Assembly (NCBI RefSeq): GCF_043677095.1
Contig: NZ_JBHLJR010000006.1
Span: forward strand, 248,001 to 312,000
Direction: 5' to 3'
From: Natronococcus roseus
Lineage (GTDB): Archaea; Halobacteriota; Halobacteria; Halobacteriales; Natrialbaceae
DNA length: 64,000 nt
Position 1 is the first letter of the stretch. Each line of letters begins with the position of its first letter. Below, piece after piece: positions 52,975 to 62,313 of this stretch. Position numbers and translations under genes: made by a program. Below the pieces are notes generated by a model that saw only the letters and a list, made by a program, of their open reading frames with translations, ran no database searches and had not been told where the DNA came from.

Positions 52975-52997
52975 GACGACCGGCCGTACGGGCGGTT

Positions 52998-53468
52998 ATG
53001 GCACTCGAGGTCGATCCGCCGGAGCCGCCGGAGCTGTCGTTCGTCGATCCGAACGAGTACGACGACGCGACGATCAGCGCCGAGGATCCGACCGAGATCG
53101 ATTACCGACGGGAGGAGCTACAGGGGTTTCTCCGCGAGGGCGCCTGGGACGAGGCGTTCGCGGAGTGGCGTGAGGACACTGACCTCGACGACGACGAGTA
53201 CGGGATCGCCCGGGATCTCGATCTCTTCGCCGAGTTCGACTTCTTCTGGGACGACTTCGCCGACCGGGTCGGCTACCACGCTCCCGGCATCCCCGAGGAC
53301 TGGCAGGAGCGGGAGTACCACCCCGAACTTGACACCTGGGGCACCGTCTCGGCGATCAACGCCGAGCTGACCGAGTTCGGCCAGATCGTCTCGGTGATCC
53401 TCAAGGAGGAGTACATCGACTGGGAGGCCGAGTACGAACCCCCCGAGGACCTGCCGGACTTCGACTGA
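52998..53468 (+). CDS. Acidic haloarchaeal protein, unknown function
   Basis: 156 residues. MALEVDPPEPPELSFVDPNE start, then EIDYRREELQGFLREGAWDEAFAEW, and an Asp/Phe-rich stretch DLFAEFDFFWDDFADRVGYHAPGIPEDW. No known catalytic motif and no membrane span; pI is very low. A leaderless TATA box supports this start. I do not recognise it. Confidence 0.65.
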   Translation: MALEVDPPEPPELSFVDPNEYDDATISAEDPTEIDYRREELQGFLREGAWDEAFAEWREDTDLDDDEYGIARDLDLFAEFDFFWDDFADRVGYHAPGIPEDWQEREYHPELDTWGTVSAINAELTEFGQIVSVILKEEYIDWEAEYEPPEDLPDFD

Positions 53469-53474
53469 GCCGCG

Positions 53475-53612
53475 CTACTCCCGGGCGACCGCAATGTTTC
53501 TGAGCTGGCCGCCGCAGTCGGGACACAGCTCGCTCGAGTCGGGGCTACCCCTGTAGCCACAGCCGGCACATTCGTAGCGCGGTTCGTTCGGGGTGTACGG
53601 ATCGACGACCAT
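53475..53612 (-). CDS. Rubrerythrin-like zinc-ribbon mini-protein
   Basis: 45 residues: YECAGCGYRG and LCPDCGG form a C-x2-C/C-x2-C rubredoxin-type metal knuckle pair. It is like the small haloarchaeal 'rubrerythrin-like domain' proteins. The ATG at 53612 (MVVDPYTPNEPRYEC) is the natural start. Confidence 0.75.
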   Translation of the reverse strand: MVVDPYTPNEPRYECAGCGYRGSPDSSELCPDCGGQLRNIAVARE

Positions 53613-53745
53613 ACGATCATGGCAGTAGATGACACGAAAATCTGTTTCGTATGAACACACGAATGCGATATACGAACACTGTTATCGGAGGAATATCCTT
53701 TAATTCTGGAGGATCGTCCAGATGCCGACAGTGACAGCGTCCGAG

Positions 53746-54321
53746 CTACCGGACTGCAACCAGCGCGAACGTCTCGGGTCGGTCTCGAGCGGTCTCGACC
53801 TCGAAGCCGGCCGCCTCGAGCCCGTCGACGGCCTCCTCGAGCGAGAACCGCTCCTCGAGGGCGGGCCCGTCCTCGCCGTCCCCATCGCCGGACCAGTCGA
53901 CGGTAACGAGCCGACCGCCGGGCCGGAGGACCCGCGCGAGTTCCTCGAGCGCGCCGTCCGACGAGTCGGATCCGGGCGGCGTCGCGTACTCGTGGTGGGT
54001 CATCGTCGAGAACGCCCCGTCGAGTTCGTCCTCGGCGAACGGCAGCGTCGACACCCCGCTGGTCACGAACTCGACGTTCTCGGGCGCCCCCTTCTCCCGG
54101 TACCGGTCGTGCATCGCCGACTGGACGTCGACCGCGTACACCGTTCCGGCGAACGGCGCGACGTCGTCGGTGTAGAACCCGGTTCCCGAACCCAGATCGG
54201 CGACGGCCTCCTCGGCGGTCGGCGCGAGCAACTCGAGCAGTTCCTCGCGCGAGCAGTACCGGTACCGCGAGGGATCCTCGAGTTCGTCGGCGCGTTCGAG
54301 CGGAAACGTGTGAAAACCCAT
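53746..54321 (-). CDS. Class I SAM-dependent methyltransferase
   Basis: 191 residues: VADLGSGTGFYTDDVAPFAGTVYAVDVQ holds the SAM-binding GxGxG and acidic loop (key VADLGSGTGFYT, YAVDVQ). LARVLRPGGRLVTVDW is motif post-III. Substrate unknown. The final residues FALVAVR are typical. Confidence 0.87.
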   Translation of the reverse strand: MGFHTFPLERADELEDPSRYRYCSREELLELLAPTAEEAVADLGSGTGFYTDDVAPFAGTVYAVDVQSAMHDRYREKGAPENVEFVTSGVSTLPFAEDELDGAFSTMTHHEYATPPGSDSSDGALEELARVLRPGGRLVTVDWSGDGDGEDGPALEERFSLEEAVDGLEAAGFEVETARDRPETFALVAVR

Positions 54322-54367
54322 ACGCAGCCGTTGGCTCCCCCGTCACTTCCCGGTTCCCCCTTCCCGG

Positions 54368-54604
54368 TCAGTCGTAGAGGACGTCACGGACGTCGGCCTC
54401 GTGGGCGACGTCCGGGTGGATCGGCTCCTCGTTCATCACGGCGACACAGCAGGACAGACACAGCAGCTGGTAGTAGTTCGGCCCCTGCCACTGTCGGCGC
54501 TCGAGCCACCACCCCTCAGTCTCGTCGCCGTCGACGCGCGTCTCACACCGCTGGCAGGGTTTCGGGGCGCAGGGTGGGTTCGGACTGGGGAAGTACGGGT
54601 CCAT
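54368..54604 (-). CDS. Small Cys-rich zinc-binding protein
   Basis: 78 residues. Two Cys pairs (KPCQRCETRVDG and LLCLSCCVAV) probably form one zinc ribbon, with GWWLERRQWQGPNYYQ between. It converges on nothing and is 46 bases upstream of the methyltransferase. Unknown family. Confidence 0.65.
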   Translation of the reverse strand: MDPYFPSPNPPCAPKPCQRCETRVDGDETEGWWLERRQWQGPNYYQLLCLSCCVAVMNEEPIHPDVAHEADVRDVLYD

Positions 54605-54756
54605 ACTCGACCTTCGACCCGAGAGGATATTGGTAACGTGGCCGCTACTCGAGTTCGGACGTCAACCCCTCTCTACAGGACGACGCCGGACGGGCGACAC
54701 GGGGACGCGTCCCCGCCGGCATCGGTTTTTTGCGTTCGGTCCTCGAACCGGCGACC

Positions 54757-55122
54757 ATGTACTCGTTGATCGATCCCGAGAACGCCGACACTCGCGAGTT
54801 CGACGGAGAGGCGCCGACGCTGCTCGATATCGGCTCCGACCTCGACGCCGAACGGATGCGACCGAGCGTCTGGCACTACCGGAAAGGCGAGGAGAACGCC
54901 TACCACCGCCAGGACGAACAGGAGGAGCTGTACGTCGTCCTCGAGGGGACCGTCGACGTTACGATCGAACGCGAGGACCGACGCGACGTCGTCAAACTCA
55001 CCCCCGGCGAGGTGCTCGTCGTCCCGCCGGAGTCGTGGCGACAGCTCAGAGCCGCCGAGGAGAGCCGCGTGCTCGTCGTCGGCGCGCCGAACGTCGAGGA
55101 CGACGGCATCCTCGAGGAGTAG
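54757..55122 (+). CDS. Cupin-domain protein
   Basis: 121 residues. WHYRKGEENAYHRQDEQEELYVVLEGTVDVTIE is cupin motif 1 (His and Glu metal ligands; key AYHRQDEQEELYVVLEG) and LTPGEVLVVPPESWRQLRA motif 2, where the usual His is replaced by W/R. It may bind metal poorly or a small ligand. The ATG at 54757 follows a GGTTTTTT box by about 28 bases. Confidence 0.82.
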   Translation: MYSLIDPENADTREFDGEAPTLLDIGSDLDAERMRPSVWHYRKGEENAYHRQDEQEELYVVLEGTVDVTIEREDRRDVVKLTPGEVLVVPPESWRQLRAAEESRVLVVGAPNVEDDGILEE

Positions 55123-55425
55123 CCGGACGGCAACGAACTGGAACTGGATCGCCGACTGACGAACTTCTTCGATCGCTATTTCGCTAAGCTGTCACTCTCG
55201 TAGAGACGAGAGTACCCTCGTTCGAAACCGAATTAGAATTACTTCTGAGTCGAGTTCACTTCCATTGTTATCTGATGTTTGACTACTATCCGACCGTGCG
55301 GTATTCGGTAGTTCGGCCAGTAATACGTAGGATTAGCCTATCTCTCTTAGTCGTGCGATAGAAACTGACACGCTCGAATCAAAGGCCACCATGTTTATAC
55401 ATAAGGAAGATGATGACCGAACCGT
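55123..55425. other. Intergenic region before pckA
   Basis: 303 bases, no gene. It holds a perfect hairpin CTCTCGT-AGAG-ACGAGAG (55195-55212) and the pckA TATA box. The rest is moderately A/T-rich with no repeat seen. Confidence 0.5.
55394..55402 (+). promoter_or_regulatory. TATA box of pckA
   Basis: TTTATACAT is centred 28 bases before the ATG at 55426: a strong match to the archaeal TATA element. Confidence 0.55.
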
Positions 55426-56937
55426 ATGTCCGAAACCGGGGCGGAGCCGCGTCCGCCGAGCCGAGCGCTTCCCGACCCAGCGACCGCATCGAACGTCCGG
55501 TACGATCCGTCGCTTGAGGAGCTGCGCGAGCTCGCCGAACACGAGGAGACGACGACGGAGTTCGGCTCGCCGTCGTACGTCAGCGACGTTCGCTCGCGGA
55601 GTTCCGATCGAACGAAAAACGCCGTCGATCACGCGTTCGGCGAGCGCGACCACGACCTGGTCGAGACCGCGGTCGACGCTACCGAAACCCGCGAGCTGCT
55701 CTGTGTGGACCGCCTGATGGGACGTCACCCGGAAGCGACCTTCTGCTGTCGGCTCTACGTTCCCGTCGAACACGCCCGGATCGCGTTCGCCTGGGCGAGC
55801 CTGTTCGAACCCAGCGACGGCCGCGAGCCGGACCTCCAGACCGTACAGCTGCCCGACCACGACGAGACCGCGATCCGGATCCTCCCCGACGAGGGGTTCA
55901 CCGCGGTGCTGGGTAGCGACTACACCGGCGAGGCCAAGAAGTCGTTCCTCCGGCTGTTCATGTACCGGATCAAACAGCAGGGTGGGCTCGGGCTCCACGC
56001 CGGAAGCAAACGCGTCCGCGTTCGCGACGCCAACGGCGACCTGCGAGACGTCGGCCAGCTCTTTATGGGACTGTCGGCGACCGGCAAGTCGACGCTGACC
56101 GCCCACGGCTGCTGGCTCGAGGACGAGGAGGGCGCGACCATGCTCCAGGACGACGTCTGCGCCCTGTTACCCGACGGAACGGTGCCCGGCAGCGAGGGGA
56201 AGGGACTGTTCATCAAGACGATCGGACTCGGCGAGGACGAACAGCCCGCGCTGTACGAGGCCGCGACCGACGAGTCGGCGATCCTCGAGAACGTCGCCGT
56301 CGACGACGACGGGACGGTCGACTTCGACGAGCCCCGGTACACGACCAACGCGCGCGCGACCGTCCAGCGCGACGAGCTCTCGAGTGCGGCCGACGAGATC
56401 GACCTCGACCGGGTCGACCAGGTCTTCTTCATCACGCGGAACCCGCTGATGCCGCCTGTCTCGAAGCTCTCGACCGCCCAGGCCGCCGCGGCGTTCATGC
56501 TCGGCGAGTCGATCGAAACCAGCGCCGGCGATCCATCGCGGGCCGGCGAGTCGATCCGCGTCGTCGGGACGAACCCCTTCATCGTCGGTCCCGAGGGCGA
56601 GGAGGGGAACCTGTTCAAGGACCTCATCGAGGCGCTCGGGGTCGACTGCTACCTGCTCAACACGGGGTATCTCGGCGACGACGCGAAGGACGTCGGGGTC
56701 ACCGAGTCGGTGACGATCCTCACTGAGACCGCTCGCGGAACCGTCGAGTGGACCGACGACGACGCGACCGGGCTAACGATTCCCGAATCGGTTCCCGGCA
56801 TCGACGTCGAGGACTACTACGTCCCCGACTACGTCGACGACTACGACGCGGCCCTGGCGGAGCTACGACGGGAACGCCGGGAGTATCTCGCACAGTTCGA
56901 CGAGCTCCGCGAGGAGATCCTCGAGTCGGTGTACTGA
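55426..56937 (+). CDS. pckA: Phosphoenolpyruvate carboxykinase (ATP)
   Basis: 503 residues. Makes PEP from oxaloacetate with ATP for gluconeogenesis. The P-loop is FMGLSATGKSTLTAHG; RLFMYRIKQQGGLGLHAGSKR, MLQDDVCAL, and the NPFIVGPEGEEGNLFKDLIEAL region are visible. ATP-type PEPCKs are about 530 residues, so it is slightly short. The start MSETGAEPRPPSRALP follows a good TATA box. Confidence 0.88.
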   Translation: MSETGAEPRPPSRALPDPATASNVRYDPSLEELRELAEHEETTTEFGSPSYVSDVRSRSSDRTKNAVDHAFGERDHDLVETAVDATETRELLCVDRLMGRHPEATFCCRLYVPVEHARIAFAWASLFEPSDGREPDLQTVQLPDHDETAIRILPDEGFTAVLGSDYTGEAKKSFLRLFMYRIKQQGGLGLHAGSKRVRVRDANGDLRDVGQLFMGLSATGKSTLTAHGCWLEDEEGATMLQDDVCALLPDGTVPGSEGKGLFIKTIGLGEDEQPALYEAATDESAILENVAVDDDGTVDFDEPRYTTNARATVQRDELSSAADEIDLDRVDQVFFITRNPLMPPVSKLSTAQAAAAFMLGESIETSAGDPSRAGESIRVVGTNPFIVGPEGEEGNLFKDLIEALGVDCYLLNTGYLGDDAKDVGVTESVTILTETARGTVEWTDDDATGLTIPESVPGIDVEDYYVPDYVDDYDAALAELRRERREYLAQFDELREEILESVY

Positions 56938-57238
56938 GCGTCGAACCGTCGTTCAGGATTCGGTATCCGTATCGATACTGATCGACGTGAGTCGATGAAG
57001 GAAACGGGATCTGAGAGGCGTACTCGAGTAGTCGGGAAAGAGATACTAGGGATATCGTTCGACGGCTCATCACCGTACTGTCGCCCGAAATCTGCCGGGT
57101 GAGAAAGGTAAACGTAATTGGCATTTTCTGTGGCCAGTGGCCAATAGCGCCCGGGTTACCCGGCGGAACGGGATATTTATCACTGAAATGGCAGTCCCAG
57201 TTTAAGCGCCACGACTCCCCGTATCACGAACGCGGGAC
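56938..57238. other. Intergenic region before the acidic surface protein
   Basis: 301 bases, no gene. It holds palindromes TGGCCAGTGGCCA (57131-57143) and CCGGGTTACCCGG (57151-57163), a GGATATTTATC box (57171) and TTTAAG (57201). They suggest a regulated promoter. Confidence 0.5.
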
Positions 57239-58888
57239 ATGAGCGTACGTAACATACTCGTCGTAGTTGTCGCGCTGATGGTGCTGGGCTCGGGCGGAGC
57301 CGCAGCCGTTGCAGCGGGCCCCGCTGTAACCAGCGTCGACGACTACGAGAACGACGAAGCCGACGAGGAACCGACAGATGCGCCTGACGACGGAGCGTTA
57401 CAGGTGACGATCGAACAAGCGACCGTTTTCGTCCTGATCGAGGACGCCGACGAACTCGAGGAGGAGCCGGTTGACGAGGAAGATGAACTCGATGAGGACG
57501 TCGACGAGACCGACGAAGAGAACGACGCCGTCGACGAAGAAGACGACGAACTCGAGGACGACTACGCGGACGACGACGAGGTCGATGAAGACGATGCTAT
57601 CGACGAGAACGACCTCGAAGACAACGGTATCGACGAGAACGATCTCGAAGAGAACGGCGTCGACGAGAACGACATCGACGACGCCCAGGAGATCTCGATC
57701 GGCCAGGCGACCGCGCTCGTCCTCCTCGAGGAGGAGCCGGCCATGGATCCGGTCGATGAGGAACCGGTTGGCGAGGAACCGGTCGATGAGGAGGACGAAC
57801 TCGAGGACGAACCGGCTGACGAGGTCGACGACTACGAGGACGACGAGGCCGACGACTACGACAACGACGAGGCTGACGACTACGAGGACGACGAGGCCGA
57901 CGACTACGAGGACGACGAGGCCGACGACTACGAGAACGGTGTCGACGAAGAAGACGAACTCGAGGACGACCCTGCCGAGGCACCTGACGACCAGCAGGTG
58001 ACGATCGATCAGGCGACCATCTTCGTTATCGTCGAAGACGTCGACGACCTCCCCGACGAGATCGACGAGAACGACATCGAGAACGACTACGCCGACGAGA
58101 ACGATGTCGAAGACGACGAGATCGATGACAACGACGCCGAGGACGACTACGCCGACGAAAACGACGTTGAAGACGACGAACTCGAGGACAACGGCGTCGA
58201 GGACGACTACGCTGACGACGAACCCGTCGACGACAACGGCGTCGACGAGGACGACGGCATGTACGTCTACCAGGGAACGATCGAGGTAACCATCGAACAG
58301 GCGACCATCGTCGACCTCGGCGTCCACCAGGACGCACCGGTCGAGGATGAACCGGTCGACGAAGCTGACGACTACGAGGACGACGAGGCCGACGACTACG
58401 ACAACGACGAAGCCGACGACTACGACAACGACGAAGCTGACGACTACGACAACGACGAAGCTGACGAAGAGCCCGTAGAGGAACCGGCTGAGCCCGAAGA
58501 ACCGGTCGACCCGGAGGAACCGGCGGATGAAGAGCCTGTAGAGGAACCGACCGACGAGAACGATGTCGATGACGAACCCGTCGATGCACCCGACGAGGAC
58601 GTGCTACAGGTGACGATCGAAGAGGCGACCATCTTCGTCATGATCGTCGACGCCGGCGAACTCGAGGAGGAGCCGGTTGAGGAAGAACCTGTAGAGGAGG
58701 AGCCGGTTGAGGAAGAACCTGTAGAGGAGGAGCCGGTTGAAGAAGAGCCTGTAGAGGAAGAACCGGTTGAGGAAGAGCCCGCAGAGGAACCGGCGGATGA
58801 CGACGCCGTCGAGGAGCCGATTGACGAGAACGACGCCGTCGAGGAGCCCGTTAACGCGAACGACGAGAAGGCAGCCACCGCCTGCTGA
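57239..58888 (+). CDS. Secreted very acidic repeat protein with five hydrophobic motifs
   Basis: 549 residues. Sec-type signal peptide (1-26, ending AVAAG). The mature part is D/E/N/P/V/Y-rich linkers, with repeats such as DDYENDEA, DENDLE and EEPVEEEPV, broken by five motifs spaced about 100 residues apart: LQVTIEQATVFVLIED (about 54), EISIGQATALVLLEE (151), QQVTIDQATIFVIVED (252), IEVTIEQATIVDLGVH (348), LQVTIEEATIFVMIVD (456). Each looks like an amphipathic beta strand. It ends TAC, one Cys. Not recognised; may be a surface or matrix fibre. Confidence 0.7.
   Translation: MSVRNILVVVVALMVLGSGGAAAVAAGPAVTSVDDYENDEADEEPTDAPDDGALQVTIEQATVFVLIEDADELEEEPVDEEDELDEDVDETDEENDAVDEEDDELEDDYADDDEVDEDDAIDENDLEDNGIDENDLEENGVDENDIDDAQEISIGQATALVLLEEEPAMDPVDEEPVGEEPVDEEDELEDEPADEVDDYEDDEADDYDNDEADDYEDDEADDYEDDEADDYENGVDEEDELEDDPAEAPDDQQVTIDQATIFVIVEDVDDLPDEIDENDIENDYADENDVEDDEIDDNDAEDDYADENDVEDDELEDNGVEDDYADDEPVDDNGVDEDDGMYVYQGTIEVTIEQATIVDLGVHQDAPVEDEPVDEADDYEDDEADDYDNDEADDYDNDEADDYDNDEADEEPVEEPAEPEEPVDPEEPADEEPVEEPTDENDVDDEPVDAPDEDVLQVTIEEATIFVMIVDAGELEEEPVEEEPVEEEPVEEEPVEEEPVEEEPVEEEPVEEEPAEEPADDDAVEEPIDENDAVEEPVNANDEKAATAC
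57450..58870 (+). repeat. Low-complexity acidic repeats inside the surface protein
   Basis: Tandem 24- to 27-base units coding DDYENDEA (57830-57945, 58375-58465) and 30-base units coding EEPVEEEPVE (58660-58790). They differ in codons, so the protein sequence looks maintained. Confidence 0.7.
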
Positions 58889-59095
58889 CGACGCTCGAAT
58901 TACAATTTTTCGATAACTGCGACCTCGAGCCGCGGCTGTTCGCGACCCGCCCGCACTGCCCCGTGTTGACTCGTCCCAATCGTATAGTTACGGGGCTCGT
59001 ACCGTCACGGCGTCGATACCGTCCGAGTTCGAAGCAAGTGGCAGCAATTGCCGCGCAGAGACACCGTTATGTGCGTCGAGTTCGCACACCTGGTA

Positions 59096-59290
59096 ATGAA
59101 CGCACAGGTACGGAAACCGACGATGCGAGTATGCGAGGAGTGCGAACGAGCAGAACGATGGGACGAAGACCTCGGAGCGTGGCAGCTGGTTCTCGAGGAC
59201 GGGGAGAAACGGGTCGGCAACCCCCACTGTATTCACGAGTGGGATATCACCGGGACGTTCAATCCGGTCGTCGGAAACGGCGACAGCTGA
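59096..59290 (+). CDS. HEWD family protein
   Basis: 64 residues of a haloarchaeal family named for the HEWD motif. KPTMRVCEECERAERWDEDLG has a Cys pair, and HCIHEWDITGTFNPV the signature. Function unknown; probably binds zinc. The ATG at 59096 (MNAQVRKPTMRVC) has TTATGTGC about 27 bases upstream. Confidence 0.85.
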   Translation: MNAQVRKPTMRVCEECERAERWDEDLGAWQLVLEDGEKRVGNPHCIHEWDITGTFNPVVGNGDS

Positions 59291-59356
59291 GCGCGTCTCG
59301 ACCGGCCGAATCGCCGATCGACCACGCTTTTGTCCGTCACCGACGTACTCGCGAGC

Positions 59357-59659
59357 ATGCCGACCGTCTACGTCACGGCGCCGCCCGAGGCGGCCGAACG
59401 GATCGCCGAAACGCTGCTCGAGGAACGACTGGCAGCCTGCGTCAACGAGTTATCGACGACGTCGACCTACCGGTGGGAAGGGGAGATCCACCGCGACGAA
59501 GAAGTAGTGTTGCTCGCCAAGACGACCGACGACGCCTACGACGAGCTCGTCGATCGCGTTCGGGAGCTGCATCCCTACGACGTCCCCTGTATCGAGCGGT
59601 TCGACGAGGCGCACGTCCTCGAGTCGTTCGCCCAGTGGCGCGCCGACAGCGTCGAGTAG
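59357..59659 (+). CDS. cutA: CutA1-family protein
   Basis: 100 residues, the CutA trimer fold of the divalent-ion tolerance family. YVTAPPEAAERIAETLLEERLAACVNEL (key LLEERLAACVNE), YRWEGEIHRDEEVVLLAKT and ELHPYDVPCIERF are hallmarks. The start MPTVYVTAPP fits. It lies beside HEWD and L11. Confidence 0.92.
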   Translation: MPTVYVTAPPEAAERIAETLLEERLAACVNELSTTSTYRWEGEIHRDEEVVLLAKTTDDAYDELVDRVRELHPYDVPCIERFDEAHVLESFAQWRADSVE

Positions 59660-59702
59660 CGTGCGCCAGTCGGTGACAGGCTCGACTACCCGAAAAAGCA
59701 AT

Positions 59703-59710
59703 CCTTAAAA
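59703..59710 (+). promoter_or_regulatory. TATA-like box of rpl11
   Basis: CCTTAAAA is about 27 bases before the ATG at 59734. It supports this start rather than the upstream GTG at 59725. Confidence 0.5.
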
Positions 59711-59733
59711 CTCGCGCACGGGTTGTGACGGGT

Positions 59734-60210
59734 ATGGCTGGAACCATCGAAGTGCTCGTTCCGGGTGGCCAGGCCAACCCTGGCCCACCGCTCGGTCCCG
59801 AGCTCGGACCGACCCCCGTCGACGTGCAGGCGGTCGTACAGGAGATCAACGACCAGACCGAAGCGTTCGACGGCACTGAAGTGCCCGTCACCGTCGACTA
59901 CGACGACGACGGCTCCTTCGAGATCGACGTCGGCGTCCCGCCGACGGCCGCACTGGTCAAGGACGAAGCCGGCTTCGACACCGGCAGCGGCGAACCCCAG
60001 AAGGACTTCGTCGCCGACCTCTCGATCGATCAGGTGAAGACGATCGCCGAGCAGAAACATCCCGACCTGCTCGCCTACGACACGCGAAACGCCGCGAAGG
60101 AGGTCGTCGGCACCTGCGCCTCGATGGGCGTCACCATCGAGGGCGAGGACGCCCGCGAGTTCAAGGAGAAGGTCGACGCCGGCGAGTACGACGACGCGCT
60201 GTCGGCGTAA
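59734..60210 (+). CDS. rpl11: Ribosomal protein L11 (uL11)
   Basis: 158 residues. EVLVPGGQANPGPPLGPELGPTPVDVQAVVQEIN is the L11 N-terminal domain (key GGQANPGPPLGPELGP). The C-terminal rRNA-binding domain ends VVGTCASMGVTIEGEDAREF. It stands apart from the L1/L10/L12 genes, which are not in the window. Confidence 0.97.
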   Translation: MAGTIEVLVPGGQANPGPPLGPELGPTPVDVQAVVQEINDQTEAFDGTEVPVTVDYDDDGSFEIDVGVPPTAALVKDEAGFDTGSGEPQKDFVADLSIDQVKTIAEQKHPDLLAYDTRNAAKEVVGTCASMGVTIEGEDAREFKEKVDAGEYDDALSA

Positions 60211-60295
60211 CGCGGCTCTTTCGTTTTGCGGCTTTCCGCTCGCCCTCGAGCGCCAGCCGTCGCGACGGCTACCTGTGGGTTCGCCACGAGGCCGT

Positions 60296-61237
60296 TCACC
60301 CCGGCCGACGAGCGAGGAGGTCCAAGTTGTGCGCGACGAACACCAGCTCCTCGCGTTCGAGCTCGTTCCGTCGCCGCTCGAGCCAGCGTCGTCGCTCGGC
60401 GGGCTCGAGGTCCGCAATCCCGGAGTCGCGTTCGTCGGTCTCGAGTTCGGCGAGCGCGCCGTCGATCGTCTCGAGCAGGCCCTCGAGGAACGTTCGTTCC
60501 CTGCCGGGATACCCCATCTCTGTCTCCGTTTCCGTCCCCTCGGCGCGGGGCCGGACCACCCAGTCCGAGCCGCCGGCCTCGAGCACCGACCAGCCGGCGT
60601 CCGGAAGTCGACACAGCAACTCGCGACCGACCCGACTTCCGCCCGCCGATCGCACTGCATCCATGTGGTGGTGATAGCGGCGTTCGATCCGGTCGTCGGC
60701 CGGGTCCCGCGGCGCGAACGTCGTCCCGCCGTCGAACGTGATCGGGGCGTACAGCAGGCCGTCGGGCTCGAGCAATCCCTCGATCGCCGGGATCGCCCGC
60801 TCGAAGTCGACGATATCCAGCACCGCCGATGCGATCACGGCGTCGGCCCGGTCCTCGATCCCGAACCCGTCTGCGACCTCGAGCGTGACCTCGATCCGAG
60901 TAGTGTCGGAGCGGGCGAGCAGCGTCGTCTCTCCCCGCTCGTCCTCGAGTCGTTCGACCGCGTAGCCCGCGTCCTCGAGCCAGTCGGGGACGCGCTCGCG
61001 TGCGTATCGAACGCTTTCGGCGTCCCGGTCGACGGCCCGGTAGGCGACCTCCTCCGGAAGGCAGTCCCACGCCGCCAGTCGGGCGATCATCGTGCCGATC
61101 CCGGCGCCGATCTCGACGATCCGCACCGGACTCGAGCGTCCGTCGAGTTCTGCGACGAAGCGTTCGAGCACTCGACGATTCAGCGCCCGGTCGTCGACGG
61201 TTCGCTTTACCTCGAGGTACGTTCGCTGGTCGGTCAC
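60296..61237 (-). CDS. Class I SAM-dependent methyltransferase of the terminal cluster
   Basis: 313 residues. TYLEVKRTVDDRALNRRVLERFV start, VRIVEIGAGIGTMIARL as SAM motif I, YRAVDRDAESVRYARERV as motif II. The C-terminal half is Arg/Glu-rich (ERRRWLERRRNELEREE). Its start overlaps the glycosyltransferase stop by 4 bases, so it is co-translated with the cluster 60296-63801. The target may be a glycan or lipid made by its neighbours. Confidence 0.85.
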   Translation of the reverse strand: MTDQRTYLEVKRTVDDRALNRRVLERFVAELDGRSSPVRIVEIGAGIGTMIARLAAWDCLPEEVAYRAVDRDAESVRYARERVPDWLEDAGYAVERLEDERGETTLLARSDTTRIEVTLEVADGFGIEDRADAVIASAVLDIVDFERAIPAIEGLLEPDGLLYAPITFDGGTTFAPRDPADDRIERRYHHHMDAVRSAGGSRVGRELLCRLPDAGWSVLEAGGSDWVVRPRAEGTETETEMGYPGRERTFLEGLLETIDGALAELETDERDSGIADLEPAERRRWLERRRNELEREELVFVAHNLDLLARRPG

Positions 61238-62313
61238 GGGCTCGCCTCCTCACTCTCGGCGCCGTGTGACTCGAATTCACTCTCGAGCCCGCGTTGCAGG
61301 AACGACCGAACCGTCGTCGCGGTCTCGGCCCACCAGGGGTGGGCGGTCGCGGTCTCGAGCGCTCGGACACCGAGGCTCGCCAGCCGGTCCCGGTCGGCGA
61401 CGAGTTCCTCGAGACGGGCCGCGATGCGATCGGAGGCTTCGGGTGCGACGAGAAAGCCGTTCTCGCCGTCGGCGACGAACTCGCTCGCACCCCCGTTCCG
61501 GCTGGCGATCGGGACGGCGCCGTACTCCATTCCTTCGAGGTAGACCATGCCGAACGCCTCGTGTCGGGAGGGGACCGCGAGCACGTGGCTCCGTTCGTAG
61601 ATCGACTCGAGGGCGTCGTCCGGAACGCGGCCCGCGAACTCGATCCGATCGGCGACCTCGAGCGTTCGGGCTCGCTCGCGCATCCGTGTCGCGTACGCAG
61701 GGTCTGCGTCGGGGCTTCCGGCGACCGTCAGCTCCCAGTCGCCCTCGAGCCGGGAAGCCGCCTCGAGCAGCGCCTCGAGACCCTTTCGGGGAACGAGGTT
61801 CCCGACGAACGCGATCCGCAGCGGGCTCTCTCGCGCGCGGGCGACGACCGCCGAGCGGTCGACTGGGACTGTCTCGTGGCGACCTGCGGGGGGAGCGACC
61901 ACCGTCGGCAGGTCGACCAGTGATCCGATCCGGCTGCGGGTATGGGCACTCGTGCAGACGGCCGCGTCGACGGTCCCGAGGTAGCGTCGCTCGCGGTCGC
62001 GGAGCCGCTCTCGCTTTCGGTTCGCGAGCGAGGGGTCGTCGGACTGGAGGTTGTGGACGAGCGAGACGACGAGCTCGGGCGACTCGAGGTTCGGATTGTG
62101 GGCGGCGAGGCGGTCGTAGCAGAGTTCGTCCTGCAAGAGGACGTCGAACCGACGATCGAGTCGGGAGCGGAGGTCGTCCCCGGTCGTCTCCGAGAGGACG
62201 ATCACCTCGAGGTCGTCTCCCCGGGCCCGGAGTTCGGCGACGAGCCGGCGATCGTACCGGTACCCCCCCGAGGTCGTCTCGAGGTCGTCGGGAACGACGA
62301 GTCCGACCTCCAT
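61234..62313 (-). CDS. GT4-family glycosyltransferase
   Basis: 359 residues, GT-B fold. VDLPTVVAPPAGRHETVPVDR, RIAFVGNLVPRKGLEALLEAASRL and the acid/base-phosphate site HEAFGMVYLEGMEYGAVPIASRNGG (key SRHEAFGMVYLEGMEYG) mark a GT4 enzyme. It ends EFESHGAESEEASP. It lies directly after the PTPS-like gene with no gap, and overlaps the methyltransferase by 4 bases. Confidence 0.9.
   Translation of the reverse strand: MEVGLVVPDDLETTSGGYRYDRRLVAELRARGDDLEVIVLSETTGDDLRSRLDRRFDVLLQDELCYDRLAAHNPNLESPELVVSLVHNLQSDDPSLANRKRERLRDRERRYLGTVDAAVCTSAHTRSRIGSLVDLPTVVAPPAGRHETVPVDRSAVVARARESPLRIAFVGNLVPRKGLEALLEAASRLEGDWELTVAGSPDADPAYATRMRERARTLEVADRIEFAGRVPDDALESIYERSHVLAVPSRHEAFGMVYLEGMEYGAVPIASRNGGASEFVADGENGFLVAPEASDRIAARLEELVADRDRLASLGVRALETATAHPWWAETATTVRSFLQRGLESEFESHGAESEEASP

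Noticed and set aside
55195..55212. The hairpin before pckA as an intrinsic terminator of the cupin gene
   Set aside because: No T-run follows on either strand; kept only as a note within the intergenic entry.
57562..57983. Ser- or Arg-rich minus-strand frames over the surface protein
   Set aside because: They are shadow frames of Asp/Glu codon repeats with no start context or motif.
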